Positions 1 to 9,019 of a DNA stretch of 64,000 bases are shown here, one piece after another. This DNA is from Bacteroidota bacterium. Lineage in GTDB: Bacteria; Bacteroidota; Bacteroidia; Chitinophagales; Chitinophagaceae. The stretch lies in NCBI GenBank assembly GCA_023428755.1, contig JAEYWX010000010.1, positions 186,001 through 250,000 on the forward strand. The letters are read 5' to 3'. Both the position numbers and the translations under genes were made by a program. Under the pieces are notes generated by a model that did no database searches, had not been told where the DNA came from, and saw only the letters and a list, made by a program, of their open reading frames with translations. Position 1 is the stretch's first letter; each line of letters starts with the position of its first letter.

Positions 1-28
1 CGAATTGGCGGAGGGCATTTTTGAAAAA

Positions 29-1993
29 CTAATGTGTTACAACGATTCGTTTCAGGAATGTTTCGTCGCCGGCTTTAAACTGAACCACATATTGACCAGG
101 ACTCCATTTGGCAGCATCTGTTATTGTCCATGTATTAGTGCCGGGGTTCACCAGTTGGAAGGTTTGATACACAACTGACCCTGTACTGTTGGCAATCCGT
201 ATCTCAGCAGTTTCATTTCGATCGGCTGTAAATGTAATTTTAAATTGATCTTTTACCGGGTTGGGTGCTACTACCAGAGCATAACTATTATTTTGCCGTA
301 AATAAAGGCGTACTGCATTGGTGTAATACACAAGTCCACCCGTTCCTACATATTTCAACCTATAGTATACTTCGGTTGAGCGGAGTGTGCTGATATCATC
401 CGGCTCCAGATATGCACCATTGCTGCGTGGTGAAATACGACCGCCAACGCTGGTGTAATTAATACCATTGGTACTACGTTCTATTTGGAAATATGAAATG
501 CCGGCTTCGGCTTCGCTATTCCAATTGATCCAGGCTGTTTTACCTTTCAAGTTTGCATTAAAACTATGAGGCTTGCCAGTTAATACCTCGCAAAAATTAA
601 GCATGGTGAGAGTAATGGTATCTGTGGCATACGTAGTGCCACAGCTATCCATCAGTTGTTGTGATACGATATAAGTTCCGGGCTGATCTACATTAATACG
701 ATCTCCAACATTTGATCCAACAATACTCCCATCTGTTGTTGACCATGTATAAATGGATGTAGGGATGGAATTTGTAACCCAAACATCGGCTGCACCTCCG
801 GGACATAACATCGGAAAATCGGTATCAACTTCGGCACTGGGCGCACGGAAAAAGCTGAACGGACCTACAAAATCTTTTAACGCTGCGGTAAATGATGTAG
901 ATGCTCTTGATTTTACCAATATTCTTCGAAACGGTAACCCACACACATCACCGTCCCTTACCAAAGGATCAAGGCCAAGCTTGCTAAGGTTTACAGAGAA
1001 TTCCATAAACTGTCTTGCAGTATAATTATCTACTACAGTCTGGCTTCCCAAAACAAGTTTAAACGGACCAGCCCATGTGTTATTAACGCTCTGCAATCCA
1101 CCATAAAATGCGCCGGCTGTTTTTGGTGAAATACCTGCATAACCATAAACTGCGCCGGCATCCGCACCATCAAATGAGCCTGTCCAGTTAAATGCGGTTG
1201 GCGAAAGAAGCATTGCATCTTTATGAATCCATATCCGTGCTTCAAGCATGGAAAGATCGGAACTGCTGTATTCAGCCGAAAAAATAATATCACCGGCACT
1301 CAAAATATTTCCTGATGCATCAAACTTCCAGGAAGTATGTCCTGCATCAGGTCCGTATCCTTTAAAATTGAGATTCGGTTTATCGTAGTAGATATCTGTT
1401 TGATACATTTCGAAATCGAAATAACGGTTACCCGTTGTATTTTCGATTGAGATACCACCAAACATCCAGAGAGAGTCATTTGCTTCGGAGCCATCGCCAT
1501 CCCTTCGAACATGCATATACATGTCCAGAATTTCATTTTTATCAGGTACACTCTGTGCAACAGGAGTTGACCATTGATTTGGATTCATTCCATTTTTATT
1601 ACTGCCCGAGGCAAACATCGTTGAGTCATCGCCATGGTGGTCACGAATAAAAATGGCATCGACCAGCAACATTCCATTTAATACATGAAATTGCGGGTAA
1701 CGCATGTTGCGGAAAAAAGGATAATTCCTGGTAGCAGGTTGCGAATTATACAATGCTAAAATACTGGCAGCTCCTGTTGAGTCAATAATAAAATCACCAA
1801 CACCGGGTCCGCTGAACGCATCATTTTTGAACCAGTCATCATTACCGACATTAATAAAGCCGCCATAAAAATTAGCTCTCAAATCAGCTTCGATCCCAAA
1901 CCTTGCTTTGATCTGTGCCGACGTGATTTGAGCAACTAATGTTTGCTCTTTTATTATTATCAAAAGAAACAGACTGAGTAAAAGTTGTTTCAT
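29..1993 (-). CDS. Secreted protein with T9SS type A sorting domain
   Basis: A 654-residue exported protein of unknown function. It has an N-terminal signal peptide (MKQLLLSLFLLIIIKEQ, then VAQ). The large middle part (about residues 25-390) resembles no domain I can name. Around residues 390-470 there is a PKD/Ig-like stretch (CPGGAADVWV, YTWSTTDG), then a fibronectin-like module with FQIERSTNG near residue 505. The last ~80 residues (APNPVKDQFKITF through FLKRIVVTH) are a type IX secretion sorting domain, so the protein should be carried across the outer membrane and anchored or released. Sorting-domain identity is firm; the role of the passenger is unknown. Confidence 0.85.
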   Translation of the reverse strand: MKQLLLSLFLLIIIKEQTLVAQITSAQIKARFGIEADLRANFYGGFINVGNDDWFKNDAFSGPGVGDFIIDSTGAASILALYNSQPATRNYPFFRNMRYPQFHVLNGMLLVDAIFIRDHHGDDSTMFASGSNKNGMNPNQWSTPVAQSVPDKNEILDMYMHVRRDGDGSEANDSLWMFGGISIENTTGNRYFDFEMYQTDIYYDKPNLNFKGYGPDAGHTSWKFDASGNILSAGDIIFSAEYSSSDLSMLEARIWIHKDAMLLSPTAFNWTGSFDGADAGAVYGYAGISPKTAGAFYGGLQSVNNTWAGPFKLVLGSQTVVDNYTARQFMEFSVNLSKLGLDPLVRDGDVCGLPFRRILVKSRASTSFTAALKDFVGPFSFFRAPSAEVDTDFPMLCPGGAADVWVTNSIPTSIYTWSTTDGSIVGSNVGDRINVDQPGTYIVSQQLMDSCGTTYATDTITLTMLNFCEVLTGKPHSFNANLKGKTAWINWNSEAEAGISYFQIERSTNGINYTSVGGRISPRSNGAYLEPDDISTLRSTEVYYRLKYVGTGGLVYYTNAVRLYLRQNNSYALVVAPNPVKDQFKITFTADRNETAEIRIANSTGSVVYQTFQLVNPGTNTWTITDAAKWSPGQYVVQFKAGDETFLKRIVVTH

Positions 1994-2017
1994 AGTAATG
2001 GATTTAAATTAGAAAAG

Positions 2018-2047
2018 AAGGCTGCACACTGTAACCTGCGCAGCCTT
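2018..2047 (-). terminator. Rho-independent terminator
   Basis: AAGGCTGC and GCAGCCTT form an 8-bp stem with a 14-nt loop, followed on the minus strand by a T-rich run. It lies just downstream of the small secreted protein gene ending at 2056 and separates it from the T9SS gene. Confidence 0.7.
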
Positions 2048-2055
2048 TCAAAAAG

Positions 2056-2460
2056 TTAACCTTTCCTGCTAACAATACGAATCATCTCAACAGGTGAGTT
2101 AACCGTGGTACCATCAGCATAATGCGCTATTACACGATAATAGAGATACCCGGGAAATGCACCTGTATCCCTGTACTTGTAAGTAGCATCACCCGACGAA
2201 CAGCTAACTTCATCAATTTCGAAGAACCAGTTCCCATCGAACGAACGTTCAATACTGAAAAACACAACAGATGAAGGGTCTTCAATACTCCAGTTGAGTG
2301 ACACATCAGCTGCCTGACGGTGAATCCGGAAATAGCCGAAACCCTGCGCTGCTGCGCTTGTTTTTTCTACTGTAAATACTTGTTTGGAAATCAGGCCATC
2401 GTTTGCCTGTACCGAATTAAATGACAATGCCATTGCTGCTGCAAAAAATATTGTTTTCAT
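2056..2460 (-). CDS. Small secreted protein with fibronectin-like module
   Basis: A 134-residue exported protein: signal peptide MKTIFFAAAMALSFNSVQA, then about 110 residues dominated by a single beta-sandwich-like module (VSLNWSIEDPSSVVFFSIER, then YLYYRVIAHYADG). The same module, with W-x(n)-F-x-IERS-x-DG, occurs just before the sorting domains of the proteins encoded at 29-1993 and 11383-13101, but here there is no sorting domain. It is probably a stand-alone copy of that module acting in the periplasm or outside the cell. Function unknown; it is transcribed towards its own terminator at 2018-2047. Confidence 0.7.
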   Translation of the reverse strand: MKTIFFAAAMALSFNSVQANDGLISKQVFTVEKTSAAAQGFGYFRIHRQAADVSLNWSIEDPSSVVFFSIERSFDGNWFFEIDEVSCSSGDATYKYRDTGAFPGYLYYRVIAHYADGTTVNSPVEMIRIVSRKG

Positions 2461-2665
2461 GGGGATTAAGATTTAAGCACAAGTTACAAGCACTGGTTGA
2501 ACAATCCTGACTTTCAGCAATGAATTTCCACTTACTTTCCTGCTTTTTTCCCCCTGTACTTTTCCGTTCCTACAACAGAATTTTACAGTTCATTACTCGC
2601 AGTACAGAAGAAAAAGGATTGATTTGCAGTGATTTTACAATTATGCAGGTACGGAAGCAATCCTT

Positions 2666-2673
2666 TACATTTG
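2666..2673 (+). promoter_or_regulatory. Candidate -7 element for pdxA
   Basis: TACATTTG matches the Bacteroidota -7 consensus TAnnTTTG and lies 18 bases before the pdxA start. No good TTTG -33 element is at the expected distance, so this is a weak call. Confidence 0.35.
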
Positions 2674-2691
2674 TAGCCATAACATTGAACC

Positions 2692-3783
2692 ATGATGACT
2701 TCTGAACAAAAACCCGTGATCGGCTTTAGCTGTGGCGATTTGAATGGAATTGGTCTTGAACTGATTATCAAAACACTAAGTGATAACCGCCTCACTGAAC
2801 TTTGCACACCCGTTGTGTTTGCTTCAAACAAGGCCATCAATTTTTACAAAAAGTCGGTAAGCGAAGGAAATTTCTCTTACCAGGCTGTAAGAGATTTCCA
2901 GCGTTTAAACCCAAAATCAGTCAATGTTTTCAGTTGCTGGGAAGACGAAGTAAGCATACAGCCGGGGCAGCTCACCGATATTGGTGGCAGTTATGCAATT
3001 AAATCGCTGAGTGAAGCCGTGCGGGCATTAAAGGAAAAACAAATTGATGCGCTGGTAACAGCTCCCATTCATAAAAAAAATGTGCAATCGGAAGCATTTC
3101 CATACACGGGTCACACTCCTTATTTGAAAGCAATATTTGAAGCAAAAGATGTGGTGATGTTTATGGTGGCCGACAATATTCGTGTAGCATTGGTTACCGA
3201 ACATGTACCGGTGGCAGAAGTAGCACAGCATATTACCCGTGAAAGTATTGTGAGCAAATTGAAACTCGTGAATCAATCGCTTAAAAAAGATTTTGGAATT
3301 GATAAACCAAAGATTGCTGTGCTGGGTTTAAATCCGCATGCAGGCGATGAAGGTTTGATTGGAAAAGAAGAAGATGAAATTATAAAACCGGCCATTAAAG
3401 AAGCCAAACAAAATGATGTGTTTTGTTTTGGTCCATATAGCTCCGACGCTTTTTTTGCAAGAGGACAATATGAAAAATTTGATGCCGTACTGGCCATGTA
3501 CCACGACCAGGGTTTGATTCCGTTTAAATCGCTGGCAATTGGTGAAGGTGTAAATTATACCGCCGGATTGGAAGGCATCCGTACAAGTCCCGACCATGGC
3601 ACCGCCTTTGATATTGCAGGAAAAGGAAAGGCCGATGAATCATCGTTCCGTGCGGCATTGTTTGCAGCTATTGATATTTTCCGCAGCCGGAAAGGTTATG
3701 CCGATGCAAGAAGCAATCCGCTACGGAAAGTAAGTGCTTCGATGTTTGCAAGAGCAGTTGACGAAAAAATTGAGGAGGAATAA
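2692..3783 (+). CDS. pdxA: 4-hydroxythreonine-4-phosphate dehydrogenase PdxA
   Basis: Oxidises 4-phosphohydroxy-L-threonine in the DXP-dependent route to pyridoxal 5-phosphate; the product condenses with DXP under PdxJ. At 363 residues it is slightly longer than the usual ~330. Family signatures visible: N-terminal GDLNGIGLE (GDPAGIGPE in many relatives), TAPIHKKN, PYTGHTPYL, LNPHAGDEGLIG, AMYHDQGLIPFK and TSPDHGTAFDIAGKG, the last two carrying metal and substrate ligands. Two ATG codons are in tandem at the start. It stands alone on the plus strand between minus-strand genes. PLP made here also serves HemL at the other end of the window. Confidence 0.95.
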   Translation: MMTSEQKPVIGFSCGDLNGIGLELIIKTLSDNRLTELCTPVVFASNKAINFYKKSVSEGNFSYQAVRDFQRLNPKSVNVFSCWEDEVSIQPGQLTDIGGSYAIKSLSEAVRALKEKQIDALVTAPIHKKNVQSEAFPYTGHTPYLKAIFEAKDVVMFMVADNIRVALVTEHVPVAEVAQHITRESIVSKLKLVNQSLKKDFGIDKPKIAVLGLNPHAGDEGLIGKEEDEIIKPAIKEAKQNDVFCFGPYSSDAFFARGQYEKFDAVLAMYHDQGLIPFKSLAIGEGVNYTAGLEGIRTSPDHGTAFDIAGKGKADESSFRAALFAAIDIFRSRKGYADARSNPLRKVSASMFARAVDEKIEEE

Positions 3784-3830
3784 ATTCTTACAGGTGAAAT
3801 GTAAATATGTAACCGGGAAGCATTCCCTAC

Positions 3831-4544
3831 TTACTTCAACATTTCGTCTGTAACTCCTTTGTTGATGATGTAAGAGCTATAGCTGATCTCTACTCTCCCC
3901 TTTTTATTCTTTGGGAGCTCAGGCTTTTTACTTCCGTCATCATATTCCAGTGTAATTCCTTTTGGCAGTTTATAATCTTTTGTGTTGAAGGAGAAGATCA
4001 CTTTATCGGGTAAACCCCAATCTGCATATTTCCCAAACTGCATTTCCATATCGTAGGTACCATTGTCTTTAGTAGTTGTACTTGCCTTGCGGATCAGGAG
4101 ATTTTTTTCATCAATGTACATTGTGGTCAATACCACATCACTTGTTTCACTCAGCGGAAGTAATTTGATGATGCGCAATGGAACTCCAGAAATAGTTGTT
4201 TGTCCGGCATCAATGGCTGTATAATCTTCTGTAAGCAACAATGAACTTACATTTACACTTACACCTCCTTTTGGCAATAACGAAACGCCACCGTCCCGTT
4301 TAATCGCAAACCGATTGGGTTTTTTGAAGTACGATTTGATATTGGCAATTGGTGCTTTGATAAACACCACATCGGTTTTCATTTTACCGGTGGCGATATA
4401 ATCATTCACCTTATCCATTTTGGCTTTCACCTTCTTCAACAATTCTTCAGCAGGCTGTGCTTTCGTGAAGGATGTAAGAAGTAAGAAGAATGACGTAAGA
4501 ACAAGCTTACCAGCAAATTCCACCCGACTATAATTAAGATTCAT
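3831..4544 (-). CDS. LolA-fold outer-membrane lipoprotein-sorting-like protein
   Basis: A 237-residue exported protein. A positively charged N-terminus precedes the signal segment GKLVLTSFFLLLTSFTKAQ. The body fits a LolA/LolB-like half-barrel: amphipathic helix EELLKKVKAKMDKVNDY, then alternating strands (GKMKTDVVFIKAPIANIKSY, KPNRFAIKRDGG, PLRIIKLLP, MYIDEKNLLIRKASTTT). Such proteins bind lipid or lipoprotein acyl chains in the periplasm. It ends just after the ABC transporter genes read in the same direction but is separated by about 45 bases, so co-transcription is possible. Assignment is from overall pattern rather than a catalytic motif. Confidence 0.6.
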   Translation of the reverse strand: MNLNYSRVEFAGKLVLTSFFLLLTSFTKAQPAEELLKKVKAKMDKVNDYIATGKMKTDVVFIKAPIANIKSYFKKPNRFAIKRDGGVSLLPKGGVSVNVSSLLLTEDYTAIDAGQTTISGVPLRIIKLLPLSETSDVVLTTMYIDEKNLLIRKASTTTKDNGTYDMEMQFGKYADWGLPDKVIFSFNTKDYKLPKGITLEYDDGSKKPELPKNKKGRVEISYSSYIINKGVTDEMLK

Positions 4545-4589
4545 ATCCCAAAAATTTAAACATTCAACGTTTCACTTTAAAACAGCACC

Positions 4590-5465
4590 TTAACTCAACA
4601 CATCTTTCCGTTTAAAAATATAGATGGATGCACCCACCAGCACTACAATGTGCAACAACAATACGCCTGCACTGCGCAGCACAGCTGGTAAATTACGAAT
4701 GGTGCCGGGAATTGCTTCTCCCTCAGCATTCAACTTCATTTCAAAAAATCCTTTCCAGGCAATCATATGCGAGGTAAAGAAATAATCTTTCACACTTTGA
4801 AACAACGGTATATCCAGTGTTGTAAGAATGGTGAATACAATGATCACGCTCATGGTGGCAACAATTGGCCCCAGGGAGTTTTCTGCAAAAATGGAAAAGA
4901 AAAATCCTACTGCTGCAACTGTAATGAGTGCAATGGCTGCAAAACCAAACGCCAATAAATAGCGCCAGAAAATATCATTCCCATTGAGAATAATGATCTC
5001 ATAACTCTTTGCATTCATCAACCCATCAGTACCAAATATCAACATGGAAACAAACAATCCAAGTATGGCAATCCAGATGAGTAAGATGATTGCATATATA
5101 GCCGATGCAAAAAATTTACTCAATAGTAATTTGGTGCGGCTTACCGGTTTGGTGATCAGCAAACGCAGTGTGCCCATGTTCGCCTCACCGGCAATCATAT
5201 CGGCACTCACCAATGCTACGAGCAACGGCACATGGATCAGCAATGTTTGCAGAATAACGAAACATACAAAATACCCATTCAGCGGATTACCGATTACATC
5301 AAAATTGTCTTTTACATCTTTTAGTACAAAGTCCATGTACTTGGCACCATCTGCATAAATGGCTACCTGTATCAATACCACAATTGCCAGTACTGCAACA
5401 AATGCAATATAAGTTCGTGGCCGCTTGAACACTTTGAACAACTCAATTTTTAAAAGGCTCCACAT
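4590..5465 (-). CDS. ABC-2 type transporter permease
   Basis: A 291-residue integral membrane protein with about six hydrophobic segments. It starts MWSLLKIELFKVFKRPRTYI, the usual ABC-2 permease opening where a basic cytoplasmic helix leads into the first TM. The ATPase gene upstream overlaps it by 23 bases, so the two are translationally coupled and form one exporter. The loop GEANMGTLRLLITKPVSRTK is the conserved coupling segment of this subfamily. Substrate unknown; relatives export antibiotics, lipids or proteins. Confidence 0.85.
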   Translation of the reverse strand: MWSLLKIELFKVFKRPRTYIAFVAVLAIVVLIQVAIYADGAKYMDFVLKDVKDNFDVIGNPLNGYFVCFVILQTLLIHVPLLVALVSADMIAGEANMGTLRLLITKPVSRTKLLLSKFFASAIYAIILLIWIAILGLFVSMLIFGTDGLMNAKSYEIIILNGNDIFWRYLLAFGFAAIALITVAAVGFFFSIFAENSLGPIVATMSVIIVFTILTTLDIPLFQSVKDYFFTSHMIAWKGFFEMKLNAEGEAIPGTIRNLPAVLRSAGVLLLHIVVLVGASIYIFKRKDVLS

Positions 5466-6378
5466 GTTGATTGGCTGTTGTGATCTTTAAAAAATAATCT
5501 TCCAGTGTATGCCGTGCAGTAACACCCAGCACTTCCACTCTATTATCGACCAGGAAACGTGTTAATGCCGGCACTTCCTCTTTTCGCAATTTCAATTCGA
5601 TACCGGCCGCATCTGTTCCTAAGAACTTCGCCGCATATGCACTGCTGTTGATCAGTTGTGCGCAAGCATTTTTATCACCTGTTTCTACAAACACCACTGT
5701 ATCATCCGGATGAAATAATTCCTTCACCGTTCCTTCCACTAACTTTTTTCCTTTATCAATAATCAGCATGCGGTTGGCAATTTGTTCCACTTCGCTTAAT
5801 AAATGAGACGAAACCAACACCGTTTTCTTCATTGTTTCGCTCAGCATTAAAATAAGGTTGCGGATATCGGCAATACCCTGCGGATCAAGTCCGTTCGTCG
5901 GTTCATCCAATACAATTAACTGCGGATCGTGCACCAACGCAACGGCAATGCCTAACCGCTGTTTCATCCCTTGCGAAAATGTACGCACTTTACTATGCGC
6001 CCGTTGTGCAAGCCCCACCAGTTCCAATTGATCCATCAACTGTTCTTTACTTCGTTTTACGCCGCTCATTTTAGCAAAGAGTTGCAGGGTTTCAAATGCA
6101 GATAAATATTTGTAGAGATCGGGCCGTTCAATTACAGCACCGGTGTTGCGCAAAATTTCTTTGCGGTGTTTGTTGAGATTGTATCCAAATACTTCAATTT
6201 CACCTTGGGTGGGAGTAATCAGCGTCAGCAGCATGCGGATACTGGTAGATTTACCTGCACCATTTTGCCCTAAAAAACCATATACATCGCCCTTCCTAAC
6301 GGTAAACGAGAGATCGTTGACGGCTGTTACTTCTTTAAAAACTTTGCTGAGATGGGTAACCTGAATGATTGCTTCCAT
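5443..6378 (-). CDS. ABC transporter ATP-binding protein
   Basis: A 311-residue ATPase partner of the ABC-2 permease encoded just downstream. Walker A is GQNGAGKST (about residues 38-46), the signature is FSQGMKQRLGIA, Walker B is LIVLDEPTNGLDP, and the H-loop lies in LVSSHLLSEVEQ. The C-terminal ~90 residues form the extension typical of drug- or lipid-export ATPases. Its 3' end overlaps the permease gene by 23 bases. The gene ending upstream at 6436 encodes a winged-helix regulator read in the same direction, a common arrangement for stress-responsive exporters. Confidence 0.92.
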   Translation of the reverse strand: MEAIIQVTHLSKVFKEVTAVNDLSFTVRKGDVYGFLGQNGAGKSTSIRMLLTLITPTQGEIEVFGYNLNKHRKEILRNTGAVIERPDLYKYLSAFETLQLFAKMSGVKRSKEQLMDQLELVGLAQRAHSKVRTFSQGMKQRLGIAVALVHDPQLIVLDEPTNGLDPQGIADIRNLILMLSETMKKTVLVSSHLLSEVEQIANRMLIIDKGKKLVEGTVKELFHPDDTVVFVETGDKNACAQLINSSAYAAKFLGTDAAGIELKLRKEEVPALTRFLVDNRVEVLGVTARHTLEDYFLKITTANQHVEPFKN

Positions 6379-6435
6379 ATTCGTTGCTGCTTCAATAACA
6401 CCGAAGTAAAGATAAGGTTTGCTGCAACGGGAAAC

Positions 6436-6720
6436 TTATTTGGGAAGGTAAGTTTGCAAGGCTTTCACATACGCTTCAAAGGCGGTAATACCCTGGGGTG
6501 TGATCTTACAAATTGTTTGCGGATAATTGTCTTTGAACTGTTTAATTACATCTACATATCCGGCTTCCTTGAGCTTACTGATCTGCACACTGAGGTTGCC
6601 TGCCGTGGAGCCAGTTTTTTCACGTATAAATGTAAACTCCGCCTCCTTAACTCCAATGAGCAAACTCATAACTGCCAGCCGCAATTGTGAATGTAATATG
6701 GGATCCAGTTCTTTAAACAT
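6436..6720 (-). CDS. Winged-helix transcriptional regulator
   Basis: A 94-residue single-domain DNA-binding protein. I start it at ATG 6720 (MFKELDPIL) rather than further upstream, because the family begins with this LDPxLHSxLRLAVMSLL helix and GCAAGGCAG lies a few bases before it. The helix-turn-helix reads FTFIREKTGSTAGNLSVQIS, followed by the wing KLKEAGYVDVIKQF and TPQGITAFEAY. It belongs to the small stand-alone winged-helix family (HTH_34-like). It overlaps the membrane protein gene upstream by 8 bases, so the three genes between 6436 and 7959 form one unit. It probably represses that unit and perhaps the ABC genes. Confidence 0.85.
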   Translation of the reverse strand: MFKELDPILHSQLRLAVMSLLIGVKEAEFTFIREKTGSTAGNLSVQISKLKEAGYVDVIKQFKDNYPQTICKITPQGITAFEAYVKALQTYLPK

Positions 6721-7372
6721 GTTGTTGTTTTCTGCCTTGCAGGTATTTGTTACGCAATACAATTCCCGGAATCAGCCAGGCAAAGGTTGCAGCAGCGGCC
6801 ATCAGCAAAAAATCAAATTTGGCAATGGTGAATGCACTTACAATGGCACACACCCAACAAAAAATTCCACCAAAGGTCATCAGGTTGAATTTACGGGCAG
6901 CGCCTGTTACAATGGTTGGATAACCATATACAAACATCAGGTACCCTGAACCGTAAGTCCAGAAATTCGGCACATCTGTTTTACCGGAAAGCGTAATGTA
7001 ATCACGCAGCAATGGATTAAGATCATTCGCTGCAATGTTGTTAAGAATATTCACCACAAAGATCCCCACACCAAAACACAGCCACACATAACTCATCACG
7101 TCATCATCCCAGCCTTTTGCTTTGCGTTCTCTCCGCTCTCTGATGGATATAAATATTTGTGGAATAATCGCCAGCAAGGCCAGCAGCCAGATATCAAACG
7201 GCATGCGCCAGTTAAAATGAATTATGCCAAATTGCACCAGACTGCAAAATGCAATAACGGCTCCCCATAAAACAGGACCAATGCCGGTATCAACAAAATC
7301 ATTTTTGGCCCTGCTGATCATTTGCTGAATGATGAGTAAGCTTTCCTGCTCAGTCAATTGTTTTTCCTGCAT
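6713..7372 (-). CDS. Membrane protein of regulator-linked family (copy 2)
   Basis: A 219-residue membrane protein with five or six TM helices (for example GPVLWGAVIAFCSLVQFGII, IWLLALLAIIPQIFISI, YVWLCFGVGIFVVNILNNIA). A soluble N-terminal helix, LTEQESLLIIQQMISRAKN, is shared with its paralogue encoded just upstream. Its start shares one base with the upstream stop codon (TGATG) and its end overlaps the regulator gene by 8 bases. Such pairs commonly accompany HTH_34 regulators in this phylum. Function unknown. Confidence 0.7.
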   Translation of the reverse strand: MQEKQLTEQESLLIIQQMISRAKNDFVDTGIGPVLWGAVIAFCSLVQFGIIHFNWRMPFDIWLLALLAIIPQIFISIRERRERKAKGWDDDVMSYVWLCFGVGIFVVNILNNIAANDLNPLLRDYITLSGKTDVPNFWTYGSGYLMFVYGYPTIVTGAARKFNLMTFGGIFCWVCAIVSAFTIAKFDFLLMAAAATFAWLIPGIVLRNKYLQGRKQQHV

Positions 7373-7959
7373 CAGTGTTGAGTTTTAAAACGTGAACGTA
7401 AAAGATAACCCGGAATAATCCAGGTTGTAATAACCGCAACTGCCAATAATAAAAATGAAAATTGATAAGGAATAAAAACCGATACCAATGCCAGAATCCA
7501 GCAACTGATGGCTCCCATACGCAACGGTGTAAATTTTAATATTACACCCGATAAAAATGTAGGCATTCCGTACAGCATTAAAATAAGCGGATTGAACAAT
7601 TGAGGATATCCACTTCTTCCAATAATGATTCCAACTAAAAAGCCCATTATAACAAACACCAGCCAAACATAACTGTTGATCTCATCGGTATACGTTCGTA
7701 CAGATGTATTTTTCTTTACTCGTGCCAGGTAAACCATTTGGTAAACAACTGTTGGAATGGTGAGCATCCATACATACATCAGCACTTTAGCGTTGTTATA
7801 AAAATAAATAGCAACAAAGCTGGTAATGCTGCAAATAAGAACCACCCAGCCCCACAATAAATACAAATGCCCATTTTCGCTGAAACGGTTTTGTGCTTTG
7901 TTGATCATTTGTTCAATCAACTGCAAACTGTCACGGGTGGATAATTCCTGTTGTTCCAT
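7372..7959 (-). CDS. Membrane protein of regulator-linked family (copy 1)
   Basis: A 195-residue membrane protein paralogous to its downstream neighbour: the same N-terminal helix (LSTRDSLQLIEQMINKAQNR) then about six TM segments (YLLWGWVVLICSITSFVAIY, VWLVFVIMGFLVGIIIG). I use ATG at 7959 (MEQQEL); the frame is open back to a TTG at 7980, but the ATG fits the paralogue better. First gene of a three-gene coupled unit with the second copy and the winged-helix regulator. Function unknown. Confidence 0.7.
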   Translation of the reverse strand: MEQQELSTRDSLQLIEQMINKAQNRFSENGHLYLLWGWVVLICSITSFVAIYFYNNAKVLMYVWMLTIPTVVYQMVYLARVKKNTSVRTYTDEINSYVWLVFVIMGFLVGIIIGRSGYPQLFNPLILMLYGMPTFLSGVILKFTPLRMGAISCWILALVSVFIPYQFSFLLLAVAVITTWIIPGYLLRSRFKTQH

Positions 7960-8023
7960 GATGGATGGTTTAAACGTCAAAAATAAGGGAGTCCCGAAGT
8001 GTTTACTCCGGGACTAATACACA

Positions 8024-8662
8024 TTATTTACACGCATTGTAAGCCTGCTCGTTTTGTTCTTTACCCCAGCTTGGATGTAATGCAGATGCAGGCTTGAATG
8101 TTGCGAAACGTTTTGCGGCTTCTTCAAATACCGGCTTTGCATTGGCACAACCACCACCAAACTGCTCCGGTGTGCGGCTGATTCCCTGTGCTTCCCACAT
8201 GTACGGACGTGGGTTGGTAGGATCAAGTTTTTTTGACAATGCCGTTGCCTCTGCAATCACGGTTCCATAAGTCATATACCTGCTCATGGGATCAGCACTC
8301 ATTTTCACAGTAGCAATCATGGCTTTTACCAATGCAATTTCGGAGTTGTTTTTTTCCAGTTCCTCCGCTTTCGCCAAAAATGCGGTTGCTTTATCAGCTA
8401 ACGGATCTAACTGTTTTGTATCCTGCAACATAAATGCATGCCATACCTGTGCAACAGCTGCATAGTAAAACGGTAGCCATTGATTTTTTTCGGCGTTACC
8501 AATCCGTTCAAATGCATTCACCACATCCAGCATTGCTTCCGGTGTTTTTGCTTCGCCCATAGCCTGCATATTCTTTTGCATAGCACCGGTAAAGCGTTCG
8601 CTCTGTGCAAAAGCACCTGTTATAAGATGCGCAAATAAAACGGCAAGAAGTAATTGTTTCAT
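8024..8662 (-). CDS. Exported protein of unknown function
   Basis: A 212-residue exported protein with signal peptide MKQLLLAVLFAHLITGAFA. The mature part is almost entirely alpha-helical (ERFTGAMQKNMQAMGEAKTP, LPFYYAAVAQVWHAFMLQ, ADKATAFLAKAEELEKNNSE), suggesting TPR-like helical hairpins. It ends with a cysteine pair (GGGCANAKP and YNACK) that could form a disulfide. A recurring Bacteroidota family that I cannot assign a function. It follows the 2TM protein gene by 27 bases and is probably co-transcribed. Confidence 0.65.
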   Translation of the reverse strand: MKQLLLAVLFAHLITGAFAQSERFTGAMQKNMQAMGEAKTPEAMLDVVNAFERIGNAEKNQWLPFYYAAVAQVWHAFMLQDTKQLDPLADKATAFLAKAEELEKNNSEIALVKAMIATVKMSADPMSRYMTYGTVIAEATALSKKLDPTNPRPYMWEAQGISRTPEQFGGGCANAKPVFEEAAKRFATFKPASALHPSWGKEQNEQAYNACK

Positions 8663-8689
8663 TGTTGAGAATTGTATTGATGATAAAAT

Positions 8690-8989
8690 TTATTGTTTGT
8701 TTTTGAGTTTTTCATATTCACGTTCTACGCTGTTGCTCTTTGGATACACATACGCACCAAAATAATGTGATACAATACCGATACCCCAGCCCAACATGGG
8801 CCATACAGGCCAGGGCACACCGCCTCCGTACTGTTTTGCCCCGCTGATAGCCCATAATATCCAGAAGAATGTATTCATCAGCAGGTACGTGATCAAATGC
8901 TGTTTGAACGATGCACGCTTTTCTGCAATTTCCCACAGCTGTTTGTCTTTTTCGTCGTTTGCATCAGGGATGCGTTGAAAGTTACTCAT
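8690..8989 (-). CDS. 2TM domain-containing protein
   Basis: A 99-residue inner-membrane protein matching the 2TM domain: a basic/acidic N-terminal helix (EKDKQLWEIAEKRASFKQHL), TM1 ITYLLMNTFFWILWAISG, a glycine-proline-tryptophan linker (GGGVPWPVWPMLGWG), TM2 IGIVSHYFGAYVY, and a charged tail EREYEKLKNK. This domain also occurs fused to LytTR or histidine kinase proteins in this phylum, but here it stands alone. Its start lies 30 bases after the TonB receptor stop; that spacer holds a CATCATTCATCATTCA repeat. Confidence 0.85.
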   Translation of the reverse strand: MSNFQRIPDANDEKDKQLWEIAEKRASFKQHLITYLLMNTFFWILWAISGAKQYGGGVPWPVWPMLGWGIGIVSHYFGAYVYPKSNSVEREYEKLKNKQ

Positions 8990-8997
8990 GGTTGATA

Positions 8998-9019
8998 AAG
9001 TTGAATGATGAATGATGAT
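8998..9019. repeat. ATGATGAATGATG micro-repeat in spacer
   Basis: The 30-base gap between the TonB receptor stop and the 2TM start holds TTGAATGATGAATGATGATT, an (ATGA/ATG)-type repeat like that at 38188-38218 upstream of the LolE-like gene. Both sit directly before a start codon. Confidence 0.5.
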